A DNA stretch of 64,000 bases from NCBI GenBank assembly GCA_017642855.1, contig JAEPOO010000001.1, forward strand, positions 901,072-965,071, given 5' to 3'. The position numbers and the translations under genes were made by a program. Below the pieces are notes generated by a model. That model was not told the origin of the DNA, did not search any database, and was given only the letters and a program-made list of their open reading frames with translations. Shown in pieces: positions 1 through 9,447 of the stretch. Origin of the DNA: Pseudomonadales bacterium. Lineage in GTDB: Bacteria > Pseudomonadota > Gammaproteobacteria > Pseudomonadales > Azotimanducaceae. How positions within the stretch are numbered: position 1 is the stretch's first letter; each line of letters opens with the position of its first letter.

Positions 1-1
1 T

Positions 2-1162
2 GCATTCAGCTTCTGCTGGCTCGCACTCGTCATTATTCCGGTGGCGGTGCCGTTTTTTGCATCCAAAGGCCTCTCAGTCGCTGATGTTTTTGTACTTCAG
101 AGTATCTTTGCGCTGTCTGTTGTGGTTTTTGAGGTGCCTTCGGGTTATCTCGCAGACATTATCGGTCGCCGCAATGCGTTGATCCTCGGCAGCGTGTTCC
201 ACGGCTTTGGATTCACGCTCCTGTGTTTTGCCGACGGTTTTCTTGGTCTGGCACTGTTCGAGATAACGGTTGGTTTAGGTATGAGTCTGTTATCAGGATC
301 GGATCTCTCGCTTCTGTACGATACTCAGCTGGCATTGAACCAGTCTCCGGCGCAAAAGACGCGCGGGATTGCAAACATGCGTGCGGTGAAAGCCGTGTCC
401 GAAGGGCTTGCCTCATTGCTGGCGAGTATCCTGGTGCTCTGGTCTTTTGACGCAGTGGTTTACGCCAACGCGATTATCGCCTGGTTTCCATTGATTCTTT
501 CCTTCTTTCTGGTGGAGGCGCCCTATCAACGAATGGATATCGTGTCGCCGTGGCATAGCCTGCGACGGATCTTGAGTCACCTGTTTCTGCAGGACAATTT
601 GTTGCGCCTGACGACCCTGGCGTTCACCTTCTACGGCCTGGTTACCTTTTATGTGGTCTGGCTGGTGCAGCCATACTGGGAACAACAAGGTATTTCACTT
701 GCCTGGTTTGGTGTCTTGTGGGCATTGATGAACTTCACCGTTGCCGTTGCGGCGCATTTTTGCGCCAGGCTGGAAGAGCGGGCAGGGGCGGCAACTGTTC
801 TATTGGTCATGGGTTTGCTGCCTATCCTGGGTTACGTCGGGATGGCGATACCTGGCGGTGTTGTCGGGTTGGTGCTTGTGCTGACTTTTTACATCAGTCG
901 AGGGTTCCATCAGGTAATACTGACCGATGCTTTTAACAGTAGAGTACCCAGCGGTTTTCGCGCAACGGCGAATTCCTTGGTTGGCCTGATGTTCCGATTG
1001 ACCTTCATTGTGACAGGTCCATTGGTTGGCTATCTGTACGAGTGGCAAGGGATGCTGGTGACATTGCTGGTGCTGGCCGCAGGTTCAGTGTTATTGCTGT
1101 TTTTGTTGCTGTTGCCACTGCTCCGGCAGTTACGCCACACAGGCTCTTTACCGACTGACTAA
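2..1162 (+). CDS. MFS transporter, 5' end outside window
   Basis: Predicted inner-membrane transporter of the major facilitator superfamily. The frame is open from base 2 and already encodes hydrophobic residues before the first in-window start codon (GTG at 41), so the true start lies left of the window and about 386 residues are visible. About ten hydrophobic segments can be seen. The loop GYLADIIGRR (residues 35-44 counted from the GTG) matches MFS motif A, which lies between helices 2 and 3, so only the first helix or so is missing. The neighbours give no substrate: a 240-base gap follows, then an unrelated hydrolase. Family assignment is firm; the function is open. Confidence 0.85.
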   Translation, partial: AFSFCWLALVIIPVAVPFFASKGLSVADVFVLQSIFALSVVVFEVPSGYLADIIGRRNALILGSVFHGFGFTLLCFADGFLGLALFEITVGLGMSLLSGSDLSLLYDTQLALNQSPAQKTRGIANMRAVKAVSEGLASLLASILVLWSFDAVVYANAIIAWFPLILSFFLVEAPYQRMDIVSPWHSLRRILSHLFLQDNLLRLTTLAFTFYGLVTFYVVWLVQPYWEQQGISLAWFGVLWALMNFTVAVAAHFCARLEERAGAATVLLVMGLLPILGYVGMAIPGGVVGLVLVLTFYISRGFHQVILTDAFNSRVPSGFRATANSLVGLMFRLTFIVTGPLVGYLYEWQGMLVTLLVLAAGSVLLLFLLLLPLLRQLRHTGSLPTD

Positions 1163-1209
1163 ACATTGACATGCCTGCAAAAACGGAACACGCCGAAAAG
1201 TGCAGGATA

Positions 1210-1248
1210 GAGCGGCGGTCATCTGTAACAAGCTTGTAACCGTCGCTC
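1210..1248. repeat. Inverted repeat after the MFS gene
   Basis: Bases 1210-1219 pair with 1239-1248 over ten positions (one G-U) around a 19-base loop that contains the palindrome ACAAGCTTGT. It lies 48 bases after the transporter stop. No T run follows, so it is not a standard intrinsic terminator on the plus strand; it may be an mRNA 3'-end stabiliser or a protein site. The rest of the 1163-1403 gap shows nothing I can support. Confidence 0.4.
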
Positions 1249-1403
1249 CCCGCTGTCTTCACAGCGCTTCGTGTCAGATATTGATCTGAGGTTTCTCGGC
1301 AATGCCTGGTTGATCTTCTTTCATCGCTTGGTGCTGGCAGCACCTGATCTCATAGCCACTTTCTTGAGAGAAGCTGACGTTGTATGTTTAGGCCTCTCTG
1401 GAA

Positions 1404-2474
1404 ATGATGGAGCAGTTCTTGGTCGACAATATGTCAAAGCGGGGGTTCGATCCACTGACTTACCGATTCGAAGATCAACTTCCTGATCACGGTAGCGTTA
1501 CTGAGGTTGCTGACGGCGTATTTTGGGCGCGCATGCCAATGTGGGGGCGCCTCAACCATATCAATGTCTGGATCCTACGAGATTACGACGGCTGGACCAT
1601 TGTTGATACCGGTTTGAATCGGGAAGATGTCCAAGATTGCTGGCGTTCAATTTTTGAGCATCACCTGGAAGGCAAGCCAGTAAAGCGTGTGGTCGCGACT
1701 CATTTGCACTCAGACCATACCGGTAACGCAGGCTGGATCTGTCAGGAATGGGATGCCGAACTTTGGATGTCGCGCAGTGACTTCTTCATGTGCAAGGTGA
1801 TGGCCGCTGATGGTCCGTCAGATGTGCCAGAAGATGCGATCAAGTTTTATCGACGCGCTGGATTCGACGAATCGCGACTGAATCGTTACCGGGAAAGGTT
1901 TGGTCAGTTCGGTGCGAATATCTGGGAGTTACCCGCGGGTTACCGCCGAATTCAGGAAGGCCAGTATATTGATATTGGCGGCCGCGAATGGCGAGCCGTC
2001 ATTGGCTATGGGCATGCACCGGAGCATGTGTGTCTCTATTGCCCTGAGTTAAAAGTCATTATTGGTGGTGACCAGATTCTTCCTAAGATCACACCCAATG
2101 TCAGCGTAAATCCGTCTGAACCGCTGGCGAATCCACTGCGGGACTTCATTAACTCCTGCGCACGATTTCGAGAAATTCTGCCTCCGGATCTTTTGGTTCT
2201 CCCCGCACATGAAAGTCTTTATGAAGGAGTGCACGAACGCTTGACAGCACTGATCGATTGGCACGAGGTGGCCATAGAGAAGTTATATGATCTTTGTGAA
2301 GAACCGAAACGGGCAGTAGATGTCTTTCCTGCACTGTTCAAAAGTAAAATTACGGATACCAGTTTCTTCCCTGCGACCGGTGAGTCGATCGCTCACCTCC
2401 ACTGCGCTCAGGAAAGGCGTATGTTGACCGTGGAAGAAGATGAACAGGGTGTTGCCTGGTGGACGCAGGCCTAG
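1404..2474 (+). CDS. MBL-fold metallo-hydrolase
   Basis: Metallo-beta-lactamase-fold hydrolase of 356 residues with a complete set of metal-binding motifs: HLHSDH at 100-105 (His100, His102, Asp104, His105), His204 in GYGHAPEH, Asp223 in GGDQ and His269 in PAHE. It has no signal peptide, so it should act in the cytoplasm. Members of this superfamily hydrolyse thioesters, lactones, phosphodiesters or sulfate esters, and the sequence does not tell which. Start choice is uncertain: ATG codons at 1404 and 1407, and a third in-frame ATG at 1431, are all possible, with only a weak GGA upstream. It stands alone, convergent with the minus-strand operon whose last gene ends at 2634. Confidence 0.85.
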   Translation: MMEQFLVDNMSKRGFDPLTYRFEDQLPDHGSVTEVADGVFWARMPMWGRLNHINVWILRDYDGWTIVDTGLNREDVQDCWRSIFEHHLEGKPVKRVVATHLHSDHTGNAGWICQEWDAELWMSRSDFFMCKVMAADGPSDVPEDAIKFYRRAGFDESRLNRYRERFGQFGANIWELPAGYRRIQEGQYIDIGGREWRAVIGYGHAPEHVCLYCPELKVIIGGDQILPKITPNVSVNPSEPLANPLRDFINSCARFREILPPDLLVLPAHESLYEGVHERLTALIDWHEVAIEKLYDLCEEPKRAVDVFPALFKSKITDTSFFPATGESIAHLHCAQERRMLTVEEDEQGVAWWTQA

Positions 2475-2633
2475 AAGACTGTGGTTTCCATTACAGGGGC
2501 TTATGCGACGCCTCAGCCGGGAGACGTGAAATGATTTTGTTTCTGACGCGGATCTACCCCTGAAATTCTGGGTGCCAGCAGGTCCGGTGGTCCTGGTTTA
2601 GAGCGCTGTCCCGATCTTGACCCTGCTCATCGG

Positions 2634-4193
2634 CTAGAGTTGGCTGTGTACAGGTAGAAAACGGATGAAATTTGCCATAAACCTGTCCCAGGCTGAGGTC
2701 TCTGGTTCCTTAGAAAGAGTGACAGTATTTCCATCTTGATCGTAGCCTTCCCAGCGAAGACGTCCTCGATCATCCAGCACAACTTCCCAGGCAAGGTTTG
2801 GCAGAGCTTCGTAAACCTGGTCCTGCAGCGGATCTGCCATCTCCTGTGAACGGATAATTACGCCCATTTCTGTGTTGATGTTGGCCGAGCGAGGATCAAA
2901 GTTGAACGAACCGACAAACAGTTCGCGATCGTCTACCAGAAAAGCTTTTGTGTGCAGAGTGAATTTACCGCTATCGGCCGCGATCAGATGCTGACCTTGA
3001 AAGTGCGCGTCTCGCCTGACCTCAAAAATCCGGACACCACCTTCAAGCAATGGTTTACGGGAAGGCATGTAGCCACCATGCACCGTAAATTGATTGTTCG
3101 CGGAAAGAGAGTTGGTGACGACGGTTATTTCAACGCCGCGCTCTTCCAATGCGAGTAAGGCTTCTATACCCGAACGCCTGGGCACAAAGTAGGGTGATAT
3201 CAGAATAATTTCTTTGCGGGCTGACATCAGAGAGTTGGCCAGATCGAGCTTCATCGTTGAAGCTTCGGCAGCTTTTTTTCTGAAGCTCTTGTCCGGTGAG
3301 TCGACCGTTAACTCATAGGGTGCCCAGTGATAAATGCCAACGTCATTCTCAAGCATTTTCTCTGCGGAGTCTCTGATCGCTTTCGCATAGACGCCGTTTG
3401 ACACGGTTTGGCGCGACTCTTCCAATAGCCTGCGAACATCCTCGAGCGCAGCATCTTTATCTTCAGGTATTTTCGCAAATGCGGGTAGGGGAGTGGCTTG
3501 TTCGTGGTTCCAGTAGATATCAAACGCACGGGAAACTTCCTCGACAATCGGACCGACAGAAATGGCGTCCAGATCTCCGAAATGGGCATCCGCTCTGCTG
3601 CCGAAATACTCATCCGCAATGTTTCTGCCACCGATAATCGTGACTTGATTATCAACAGTGAAAGACTTGTTGTGCATGCGACGATTGATGCGGGAAAGAT
3701 CGGTCAGGCCATCCATGAACCTGGCTGATCGTCTCGCGAACGGGTTGAAGACCCTGACCTCGAAATTGGGGTGGTGATCCAGGGCGGCAAGACCGAGGTC
3801 TTTGCCGCCTGTAAACATGTCATCAATTAAGAGGCGAACCCTTACGCCTCGATCCGCGGCAGCGAGCAGCGAGCGAATAAATGCTAGACCCGCATCATCG
3901 CTTTTTACCAGGTAATACTGTGCGTCAATCGTGGCCTCGGCGCGTTCCGCCAGAATGAGACGTATCGCCAGAGCGTCAATCGCATCTGGCAGGAGATGAA
4001 ACCCGGATTTTTTGGCCGGCTGGCCTTCAGTTAATCTCGCTGCGTATTGTCCGATTCGCGTGTCCGCTGTACTTGATACGGGCGGGGCGGTGGTTTTATT
4101 GCGAGGGTAGTCAAAGTCAACGGTTGCACAGGATGTCAGCAAGATTATGCAGCATAAAATGCCAGGGTGAAGTAGGTTCGAGAGAAATCGCAT
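2634..4193 (-). CDS. Phospholipase D / cardiolipin synthase-like lipoprotein
   Basis: PLD-superfamily enzyme of 519 residues with two HKD motifs: His174/Lys176/Asp181 (HNKSFTVD) and His414/Lys416/Asp421 (HTKAFLVD), each followed by the usual G-x-x-N/F element. In this superfamily the two motifs form one active site that transfers or hydrolyses phosphatidyl groups through a phosphohistidine. The N-terminus is a lipoprotein signal (hydrophobic stretch, then LLTSC with Cys22), so the protein is probably anchored in the outer membrane or periplasm. I chose ATG at 4193 because it gives a proper signal sequence and lies 4 bases after the sulfatase stop; the frame stays open upstream to 4250. Last gene of the 7256-2634 operon. 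Cardiolipin synthase C-like activity is possible but unproven. Confidence 0.83.
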   Translation of the reverse strand: MRFLSNLLHPGILCCIILLTSCATVDFDYPRNKTTAPPVSSTADTRIGQYAARLTEGQPAKKSGFHLLPDAIDALAIRLILAERAEATIDAQYYLVKSDDAGLAFIRSLLAAADRGVRVRLLIDDMFTGGKDLGLAALDHHPNFEVRVFNPFARRSARFMDGLTDLSRINRRMHNKSFTVDNQVTIIGGRNIADEYFGSRADAHFGDLDAISVGPIVEEVSRAFDIYWNHEQATPLPAFAKIPEDKDAALEDVRRLLEESRQTVSNGVYAKAIRDSAEKMLENDVGIYHWAPYELTVDSPDKSFRKKAAEASTMKLDLANSLMSARKEIILISPYFVPRRSGIEALLALEERGVEITVVTNSLSANNQFTVHGGYMPSRKPLLEGGVRIFEVRRDAHFQGQHLIAADSGKFTLHTKAFLVDDRELFVGSFNFDPRSANINTEMGVIIRSQEMADPLQDQVYEALPNLAWEVVLDDRGRLRWEGYDQDGNTVTLSKEPETSAWDRFMANFIRFLPVHSQL

Positions 4194-4197
4194 CGAC

Positions 4198-5727
4198 TTA
4201 AACCGGTGCCTTGCGTTCGAGCGGTTCATCTTCCCATAAGGGTCTTTCACGGTACAGACGATCCACTAATTCTTGTCTTCGAGTTTTATGAGCCGGATCG
4301 TCCCATAGGTTAACCAGCTGATCAGGATCCGATGTCATGTCGTAAAGTTCGCCCTCATTGCCTTCGTAGAGATAGCTTGTCTCGTAAGCCGTACAGAGCC
4401 AGCCATCGCGATGGTAGATCGACCTCAAATGCATATCGATGTGTCCATGCTCGGAATCCCATTCGGTCAGGATGGTTTCGCGGTGACTGGCTGATTCCTC
4501 GCTGACTGGCAATACATCACCCTCACAGTAATCCGGTGATTCAATGCCCGCGATATGGCAGAAGGTTTTTGCCAGGTCAACATGACCGACAGGTGCCTGG
4601 ATTTCCGATGGCGCGATGTTTGCGTTAGGGGCGGGTTTCCAGATTAATGGCAGGCGCATCAGAGCATCGACATGATAGGGGCCCTTAAACATCAACCCGA
4701 AGTCTCCCTGTAGCTCGCCATGATCAGTCGTAAAAAAGATATCGGTATTTTTCAGCATGCCGGCGCTTTGAAGATGGTTGATGACCTCGCCGCAGGCCTC
4801 GTCAATCAGCTCATTTTCAATATGGTTCATCGCATTAATCTCACGAACCTGATCTGGCGTCAGGTCTCTCGGTCGAAACTCTCGTGGTGATTCCAGATTG
4901 GTCCAGTGAGTGCCATCGTAATATCCACGCCAATGACAGGGTTTGTCATCGAGCCAACTTGCCAGCTGTTGTTTGTCTTCGCTGTACAGTCGGGGTAGTG
5001 GAACGTCCCGCCAGTCGATGCGGTGCATTTCGGACCGCGGTACATCCCACGGGTGGTGAGGGTCCGGAAAACTCATCCAGCAGAACCAGGGTGTTTCCTG
5101 GTCCTGGAGGTTCAGCCAGTTAATAGTGCGATCAGCAACCCATTGAGTGTGATAGAGCTCTCGCGGCACATCCATTGGCCAAACCTGAAGTGCACCTGTC
5201 TCTGTATTGCCTATCGTGTTTTGTCCCTTGTCGGTCACCATTGGATAGAAGCGCCTCTTAATATCCGGGTGCTGATCCATGAAATGATCGTAATGGCTGT
5301 GCCCCTCAAAGAAATGGTTTGCCAGTTCCATATGATCGAAACCGCGATGAGGGCCTGTTGAGTTCTGTGCGGCCATACGGTTTTCAAAAAACTCCGCAGG
5401 AGACCCAAGCCAGGGCTCAAAGTGTGCTTTGCCGAGGAGCGCGGTGTTGTAGCCATGGTCTTTCAGGTGGTGTGCGATGGTATGCCGATCCTCCGGCATA
5501 CAAACACCATTCATCCAGACACCGTGCGATCCAACGTGCTGTCCTGTAATGATGGTTGCCCGAGCCGGCATGCAAACAACATTCTGATTGTGTGCCCGCC
5601 GATAATTGATGCCCGATTCTGCAAGCGCATTGATGTGACGTGTGTTGGCTACCTGACCGCCGTTACATCCAAGGGCGTCATAGCGCATCTGATCGGTTGT
5701 GATCAGAAGAATGTTTCGTTTCGTCAC
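4198..5727 (-). CDS. Sulfatase-superfamily hydrolase (Cys-type formylglycine)
   Basis: Alkaline-phosphatase-fold sulfatase family enzyme of 509 residues. The C-x-P-x-R signature (Cys52 in CMPAR) is the site converted to formylglycine. Asp12 in the N-terminal TTDQ motif and the later TTDHGE motif supply metal ligands. The Asp-Gln pair in place of Asp-Asp is also seen in phosphonate monoester hydrolases and choline-sulfatase-like members, so a phosphodi- or monoester substrate is an alternative to a sulfate ester. No signal peptide is present: the protein starts directly with the first beta strand, so it is predicted cytoplasmic. It lies 9 bases downstream of the NUDIX gene and 4 bases upstream of the PLD gene in one operon. 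A Cys-type enzyme needs a formylglycine-generating enzyme, which is not in this window. Confidence 0.87.
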   Translation of the reverse strand: MTKRNILLITTDQMRYDALGCNGGQVANTRHINALAESGINYRRAHNQNVVCMPARATIITGQHVGSHGVWMNGVCMPEDRHTIAHHLKDHGYNTALLGKAHFEPWLGSPAEFFENRMAAQNSTGPHRGFDHMELANHFFEGHSHYDHFMDQHPDIKRRFYPMVTDKGQNTIGNTETGALQVWPMDVPRELYHTQWVADRTINWLNLQDQETPWFCWMSFPDPHHPWDVPRSEMHRIDWRDVPLPRLYSEDKQQLASWLDDKPCHWRGYYDGTHWTNLESPREFRPRDLTPDQVREINAMNHIENELIDEACGEVINHLQSAGMLKNTDIFFTTDHGELQGDFGLMFKGPYHVDALMRLPLIWKPAPNANIAPSEIQAPVGHVDLAKTFCHIAGIESPDYCEGDVLPVSEESASHRETILTEWDSEHGHIDMHLRSIYHRDGWLCTAYETSYLYEGNEGELYDMTSDPDQLVNLWDDPAHKTRRQELVDRLYRERPLWEDEPLERKAPV

Positions 5728-5736
5728 CCTTATGCC

Positions 5737-6477
5737 TCAATAATCGACTGCAGAATGTTGGAATTCGAATCCCCCAGGTTTCATGACGAGGCGATGGGTG
5801 GCTCTGTCTTGGGATGCATCCATGGCTTCGTAAGCGGAGTCCTCTGACCACATAGCGATTCTGGCACCTTCCTCATCCTGTACGATTCGTGTTTCGTAGT
5901 AGCGGGGCGGTTTGGCGCTCAGTGCTTTGACTGCTTGGTCCGCGGTGTCGAACTTCGATAATTGATACAAGCTGATCCAGGTCGGAGGTGCCAGGTCTAT
6001 TTCTCCTTTGGCATGACGTTCAAGCGCTTCCCCCGGATTGATCCACTGGTGATCCTGAATCTCGCCGCCATCAACCGTGATCTCATGATCTTCATCAGCT
6101 TCCGTGATGAAGAACCAGGTTACATAACGTTTTGGTGTGATGGGTGGAGGGGTCCAGTGAGAAAACCAGACGAAGGCATCTTTCGGTAACCTGATGCCTG
6201 CTTCTTCTTCCGCTTCGCGCATCGCCGCATGGCGAGCTGCGTTATCGACATCATCGCCACCTTCGTAGTCTTCTGGATCAATTTTTCCACCGGGAAAAAC
6301 CCACATGCCGCCAAACGCAATTTTTGATGTCTTGTGCAACATCAATACCTCTGGGCCGGGGGCATCATCCTCATCCCTCAACAGCAGCACGGTTGCTGCC
6401 GGAATCGGAGGAGGCACTTCTTTCTTCTTGTTTTGATCCTCAACATCACCATAGATGTCGTTCTTATGTTTACTCAT
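5737..6477 (-). CDS. NUDIX hydrolase, NUDT19-like
   Basis: NUDIX hydrolase of 246 residues. The box is recognisable but split: GGKIDPED is followed by a short acidic/glycine insertion and then REAEEEAG, the catalytic helix with its metal-binding glutamates. An insertion inside the box, together with a downstream WTPPPITPKR segment, recalls the NUDT7/NUDT19 group, which cleaves CoA and acyl-CoA diphosphates. A CoA-type substrate would fit its partner: its ATG overlaps the stop of the enoyl-CoA hydratase gene by four bases (ATGA, 6474-6477), so the two are probably translationally coupled. The substrate is inference; the fold assignment is secure. Confidence 0.85.
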   Translation of the reverse strand: MSKHKNDIYGDVEDQNKKKEVPPPIPAATVLLLRDEDDAPGPEVLMLHKTSKIAFGGMWVFPGGKIDPEDYEGGDDVDNAARHAAMREAEEEAGIRLPKDAFVWFSHWTPPPITPKRYVTWFFITEADEDHEITVDGGEIQDHQWINPGEALERHAKGEIDLAPPTWISLYQLSKFDTADQAVKALSAKPPRYYETRIVQDEEGARIAMWSEDSAYEAMDASQDRATHRLVMKPGGFEFQHSAVDY

Positions 6478-7256
6478 CCTTCACCATCTTTAACCCAACT
6501 GGGCTTACGTTTTTCCCTGAAGGCAGCCATGCCTTCAGTGCCTTCTTCTGATTCAAAGAGCCGCTTGCTCCATGGTCCGGCTTCCTCGAAACCTTTTGCG
6601 ACTGAAATTTCGCTGATTCTTCTTACCAGTTTCTTGGCTTCTTTAACCGCGAGCGGACCACCAAGATTGATCATGTCAATTTCTTCCTGAACGGCGCTCA
6701 TCAGATCTTCTGCTGTCACTGCCCGGTGGGTTAATCCCATTTTTTCAGCATCGGCGCCATTGAACCTTTCGCCGGTAAGAAACAGTTTCATGGCGTGATG
6801 GGTCCCAAGCTTTGGAATACAGACGACCGCAATGACTGCCGGGATAACGCCGATGCGTACTTCGCTGAAACTGTAGATGGCCTCAGTTGTTGTTATAGCG
6901 ATGTCCGCTGCGGCAACCAGGCCAATACCGCCTGCGAACGCTGGACCGTTGACGGCCGTTATGACCGGCTTCTCGCTCTTCAGGATTGCATCCAGGAGGT
7001 CTGGGTAGGTAATGGCTTGTTGTCCTGCAACCAGCTCTCCTGGAGGGCTCTTGAGATCCGCACCGGAGCAGAATGCTGTGCCTGCACCGGTAATAATAAT
7101 GCTCCGCACCTCTTCATCATTGTTGGCCGCGGTCAGGTGGGCATACATTTCATTCACCAGTTCAGCCGACAGGGCGTTTCTTGCCTCAGGCCGGTTCAGG
7201 GTGATCCAGGCGGCTCCCTCTTTGATGGAATATAGTGTCGTTTCCTGGCCTGCCAT
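6474..7256 (-). CDS. Enoyl-CoA hydratase/isomerase (crotonase family)
   Basis: Crotonase-fold enzyme of 260 residues. Both oxyanion-hole segments are visible: AFCSGADL near residue 63 and NGPAFAGGIGL near residue 100. The segment SEVRIGVIPAVIA resembles methylglutaconyl-CoA hydratases (LiuC/AtuE type) more than classical short-chain enoyl-CoA hydratase, and the second catalytic glutamate of rat crotonase is not obvious, so the exact reaction is uncertain. I prefer ATG 7256 (MAGQETTLY) over the upstream ATG at 7271. First gene of the minus-strand operon with NUDIX, sulfatase and PLD genes; it is divergent from aroC across about 113 bases that should hold both promoters. Confidence 0.87.
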   Translation of the reverse strand: MAGQETTLYSIKEGAAWITLNRPEARNALSAELVNEMYAHLTAANNDEEVRSIIITGAGTAFCSGADLKSPPGELVAGQQAITYPDLLDAILKSEKPVITAVNGPAFAGGIGLVAAADIAITTTEAIYSFSEVRIGVIPAVIAVVCIPKLGTHHAMKLFLTGERFNGADAEKMGLTHRAVTAEDLMSAVQEEIDMINLGGPLAVKEAKKLVRRISEISVAKGFEEAGPWSKRLFESEEGTEGMAAFREKRKPSWVKDGEG

Positions 7257-7369
7257 GATAGCTCCGTACATCTCATGTTCGGGTCCGAAACTAACATAGA
7301 TTGAACATAGACGGGCAATCCCTTAGGGTTAGCATCCTCGCTGAAGCCAGAAGAAACAACGGAATACCG

Positions 7370-8458
7370 ATGCCAGGCAGCTCTATTGGAGAAATGTTCA
7401 AAGTCACAACCTTTGGCGAAAGCCATGGGCTGGCGCTTGGCTGCGTGGTGGATGGTTGTCCTCCAGGGTTGGCGCTTTCTGAGACGGATCTTCAAGGTGA
7501 TCTGGATCGGCGAAAACCCGGAACCAGCAAGTTCGCAACCCAGAGAAAAGAAGGGGACGAAGTTAAGATTCTTTCTGGCGTGTTTGAAGGCGCCACCACG
7601 GGTACCTCTATAGGGCTGGTGATCGAAAACGAAGATCAGCGTTCGAAAGACTATTCAGAAATCAAAGACAAGTACCGTCCCGCACACGCGGACTTTACCT
7701 ATCAGCAGAAATACGGTGTGCGTGACTATCGCGGCGGCGGGCGGTCATCAGCGCGTGAAACTGCCATGCGAGTGGCGGCAGGAGCCATCGCGAAAAAATA
7801 TCTGCAGGAAAAACATGGTGTATCTGTCCGTGGATATCTTGCGCAGATGGGAGACATCACCATCAACGACTTTGACTGGATTGAAGTCGATCAGAATCCC
7901 TTTTTCTGTCCGGATAAAAATCGAGTACCCGAGATGGCATCGCTGATAGACCAGCTCAGACGCGATGGCGACTCGGTGGGTGCGAAGGTTACCGTCGTTG
8001 CGAGCCATGTGCCGGTTGGCCTGGGCGAGCCAGTATTTGATCGGTTAGATGCCGAGCTCGCTGGTGCCTTGATGAGTATTAATGCGGTTAAAGGTGTAGA
8101 GATCGGTGCAGGTTTTGATGTCGTCTCATCGCGGGGTTCAGAGCATCGTGACGAGATGACACCGCAGGGCTTTAGTTCTAACCACGCAGGCGGGATCCTG
8201 GGCGGGATTTCTACCGGGCAGGACATCGTTGCAAGCATTGCATTGAAACCAACATCCAGTATTACAACGCCAGCGAAAACCGTGACAACGGATGGGGACA
8301 TAACGGAGATTGTCACCAAGGGGCGACATGATCCTTGCGTTGGCGTGCGAGCAACGCCGATCGCGGAAGCGATGGTCGCGATCGTTCTTATGGATCATCT
8401 GCTGCGTCACCGAGGGCAGAACGCGGATGTCTTGGTAAAAAGCCCTTTCGAAGGCTAA
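7370..8458 (+). CDS. aroC: Chorismate synthase
   Basis: Converts 5-enolpyruvylshikimate 3-phosphate to chorismate using reduced FMN, the last common step of the aromatic pathway. The 362 residues contain the family signatures: GESHG near the start, [10 protein letters not shown], the glycine/arginine run [13 protein letters not shown], and [13 protein letters not shown] near residue 250. ATG 7370 gives the usual N-terminus (short Ser/Gly leader, then [11 protein letters not shown]) with GGA eight bases upstream; the frame runs back to 7301 without matching the family. The gene stands apart from the other aro and trp genes. It ends convergently with the LysR gene, sharing CTAA at 8455-8458. 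Confidence 0.97.
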   Translation: MPGSSIGEMFKVTTFGESHGLALGCVVDGCPPGLALSETDLQGDLDRRKPGTSKFATQRKEGDEVKILSGVFEGATTGTSIGLVIENEDQRSKDYSEIKDKYRPAHADFTYQQKYGVRDYRGGGRSSARETAMRVAAGAIAKKYLQEKHGVSVRGYLAQMGDITINDFDWIEVDQNPFFCPDKNRVPEMASLIDQLRRDGDSVGAKVTVVASHVPVGLGEPVFDRLDAELAGALMSINAVKGVEIGAGFDVVSSRGSEHRDEMTPQGFSSNHAGGILGGISTGQDIVASIALKPTSSITTPAKTVTTDGDITEIVTKGRHDPCVGVRATPIAEAMVAIVLMDHLLRHRGQNADVLVKSPFEG

Positions 8459-9333
8459 CGCTGGTAGTCCGAGTCGCCGCGAAGGAGATCAATAAAAGCT
8501 TCTCCCGCATTGGATAGTGTCCGATTGACGTGATGGATCACGCCGAGGGTTCGAGCAGTATCGATTTCAATATCCAGGACAGCCACGTCGTCATCGATCA
8601 TGGTGGTCGGCAAGACACTCCAGCCAAGTCCCACGCCGATGAGCATCTTGATGGTTTCAAGGTAATTTGTCGACATGCCGATTTCCAGATGCAGGTCGTG
8701 TTCCTCGAACATGCCCTTAACGATGCGACCGGTAAAAGTGGTCATGTCTGGCAGGATCGCGGCGTACTCAGCAAGCATGGACAGGTCCAGGTTTTTCCGG
8801 CTTGCCAGTTCATGTGATCGGGAGCACACGAAGACCAGTTCATCACGCCAGATTGGCTCGGCGATCAGGCGTTCGTGGGAGACCGGCGCTAAAGTAATGA
8901 TCGCCATTTCGAGTTCGCCTTGAACAATGCGTTCATGAGCAACCTCAGAGTCCATAAAGTGCAGGTCGAGGGTGACATCAGGATGTTTTGTGACATAGTT
9001 GTTGAGAACCCTTGGCAGACGCCACAGGCCAACGTGGTGACTGGTTGCCAATGAGAGTTGACCGCTGACCTGCCCGCTCAGGTTTCGGATAGCGCGCTCG
9101 GCATCTTCCACCTGCTGCAGGATAATGTTGGCGCGAGCGACCAGGGAGTGTCCGGCCTCGGTGAGCGTAACCGTGCGGCCGATTCGATCAAAAAGCCGGG
9201 CATCCAGCTGCTGCTCTATTTGGGCGATGCGCTTGCTGACAGCAGGCTGTGTTAAATGCATTCGATCAGCTGCCTGACTGAACGAACCCACCTCAGCAAC
9301 AGCGAGAAAGGCTTTCAGGCTATCGATGTCCAT
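8455..9333 (-). CDS. LysR-family transcriptional regulator
   Basis: LysR-type regulator of 292 residues: an N-terminal winged helix-turn-helix ([20 protein letters not shown], with the recognition region [14 protein letters not shown] around residues 33-46), then the usual linker helix and a periplasmic-binding-protein-like effector domain. ATG 9333 gives the canonical start; the frame opens at 9348. It is divergent from asd across 114 AT-rich bases, so autoregulation and control of asd are reasonable guesses. In P. aeruginosa, as I recall, a LysR gene precedes leuC-leuD-leuB-asd; the leu genes are absent here, so this may be the leucine-operon regulator left beside asd. Confidence 0.9.
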   Translation of the reverse strand: MDIDSLKAFLAVAEVGSFSQAADRMHLTQPAVSKRIAQIEQQLDARLFDRIGRTVTLTEAGHSLVARANIILQQVEDAERAIRNLSGQVSGQLSLATSHHVGLWRLPRVLNNYVTKHPDVTLDLHFMDSEVAHERIVQGELEMAIITLAPVSHERLIAEPIWRDELVFVCSRSHELASRKNLDLSMLAEYAAILPDMTTFTGRIVKGMFEEHDLHLEIGMSTNYLETIKMLIGVGLGWSVLPTTMIDDDVAVLDIEIDTARTLGVIHHVNRTLSNAGEAFIDLLRGDSDYQR

Positions 9334-9447
9334 CGGACCCTCTTTCATTCCGATTTTTTATGCAATCGATGATAAATATGAATTTGTTTTATGACAATGC
9401 TGTCCGTAGACTGCTTTCGTCAAAGATACAGATCCAATGGAAAGACC

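Noticed and set aside
7272..7369. Promoter TTGAAC-N17-TAGGGT before aroC
   Set aside because: The -10 match is only three of six, not enough to report as a feature.
9334..9447. LysR T-N11-A operator in the LysR-asd gap
   Set aside because: The region is AT-rich and contains ATCGAT, but no clean, well-centred dyad could be defined.
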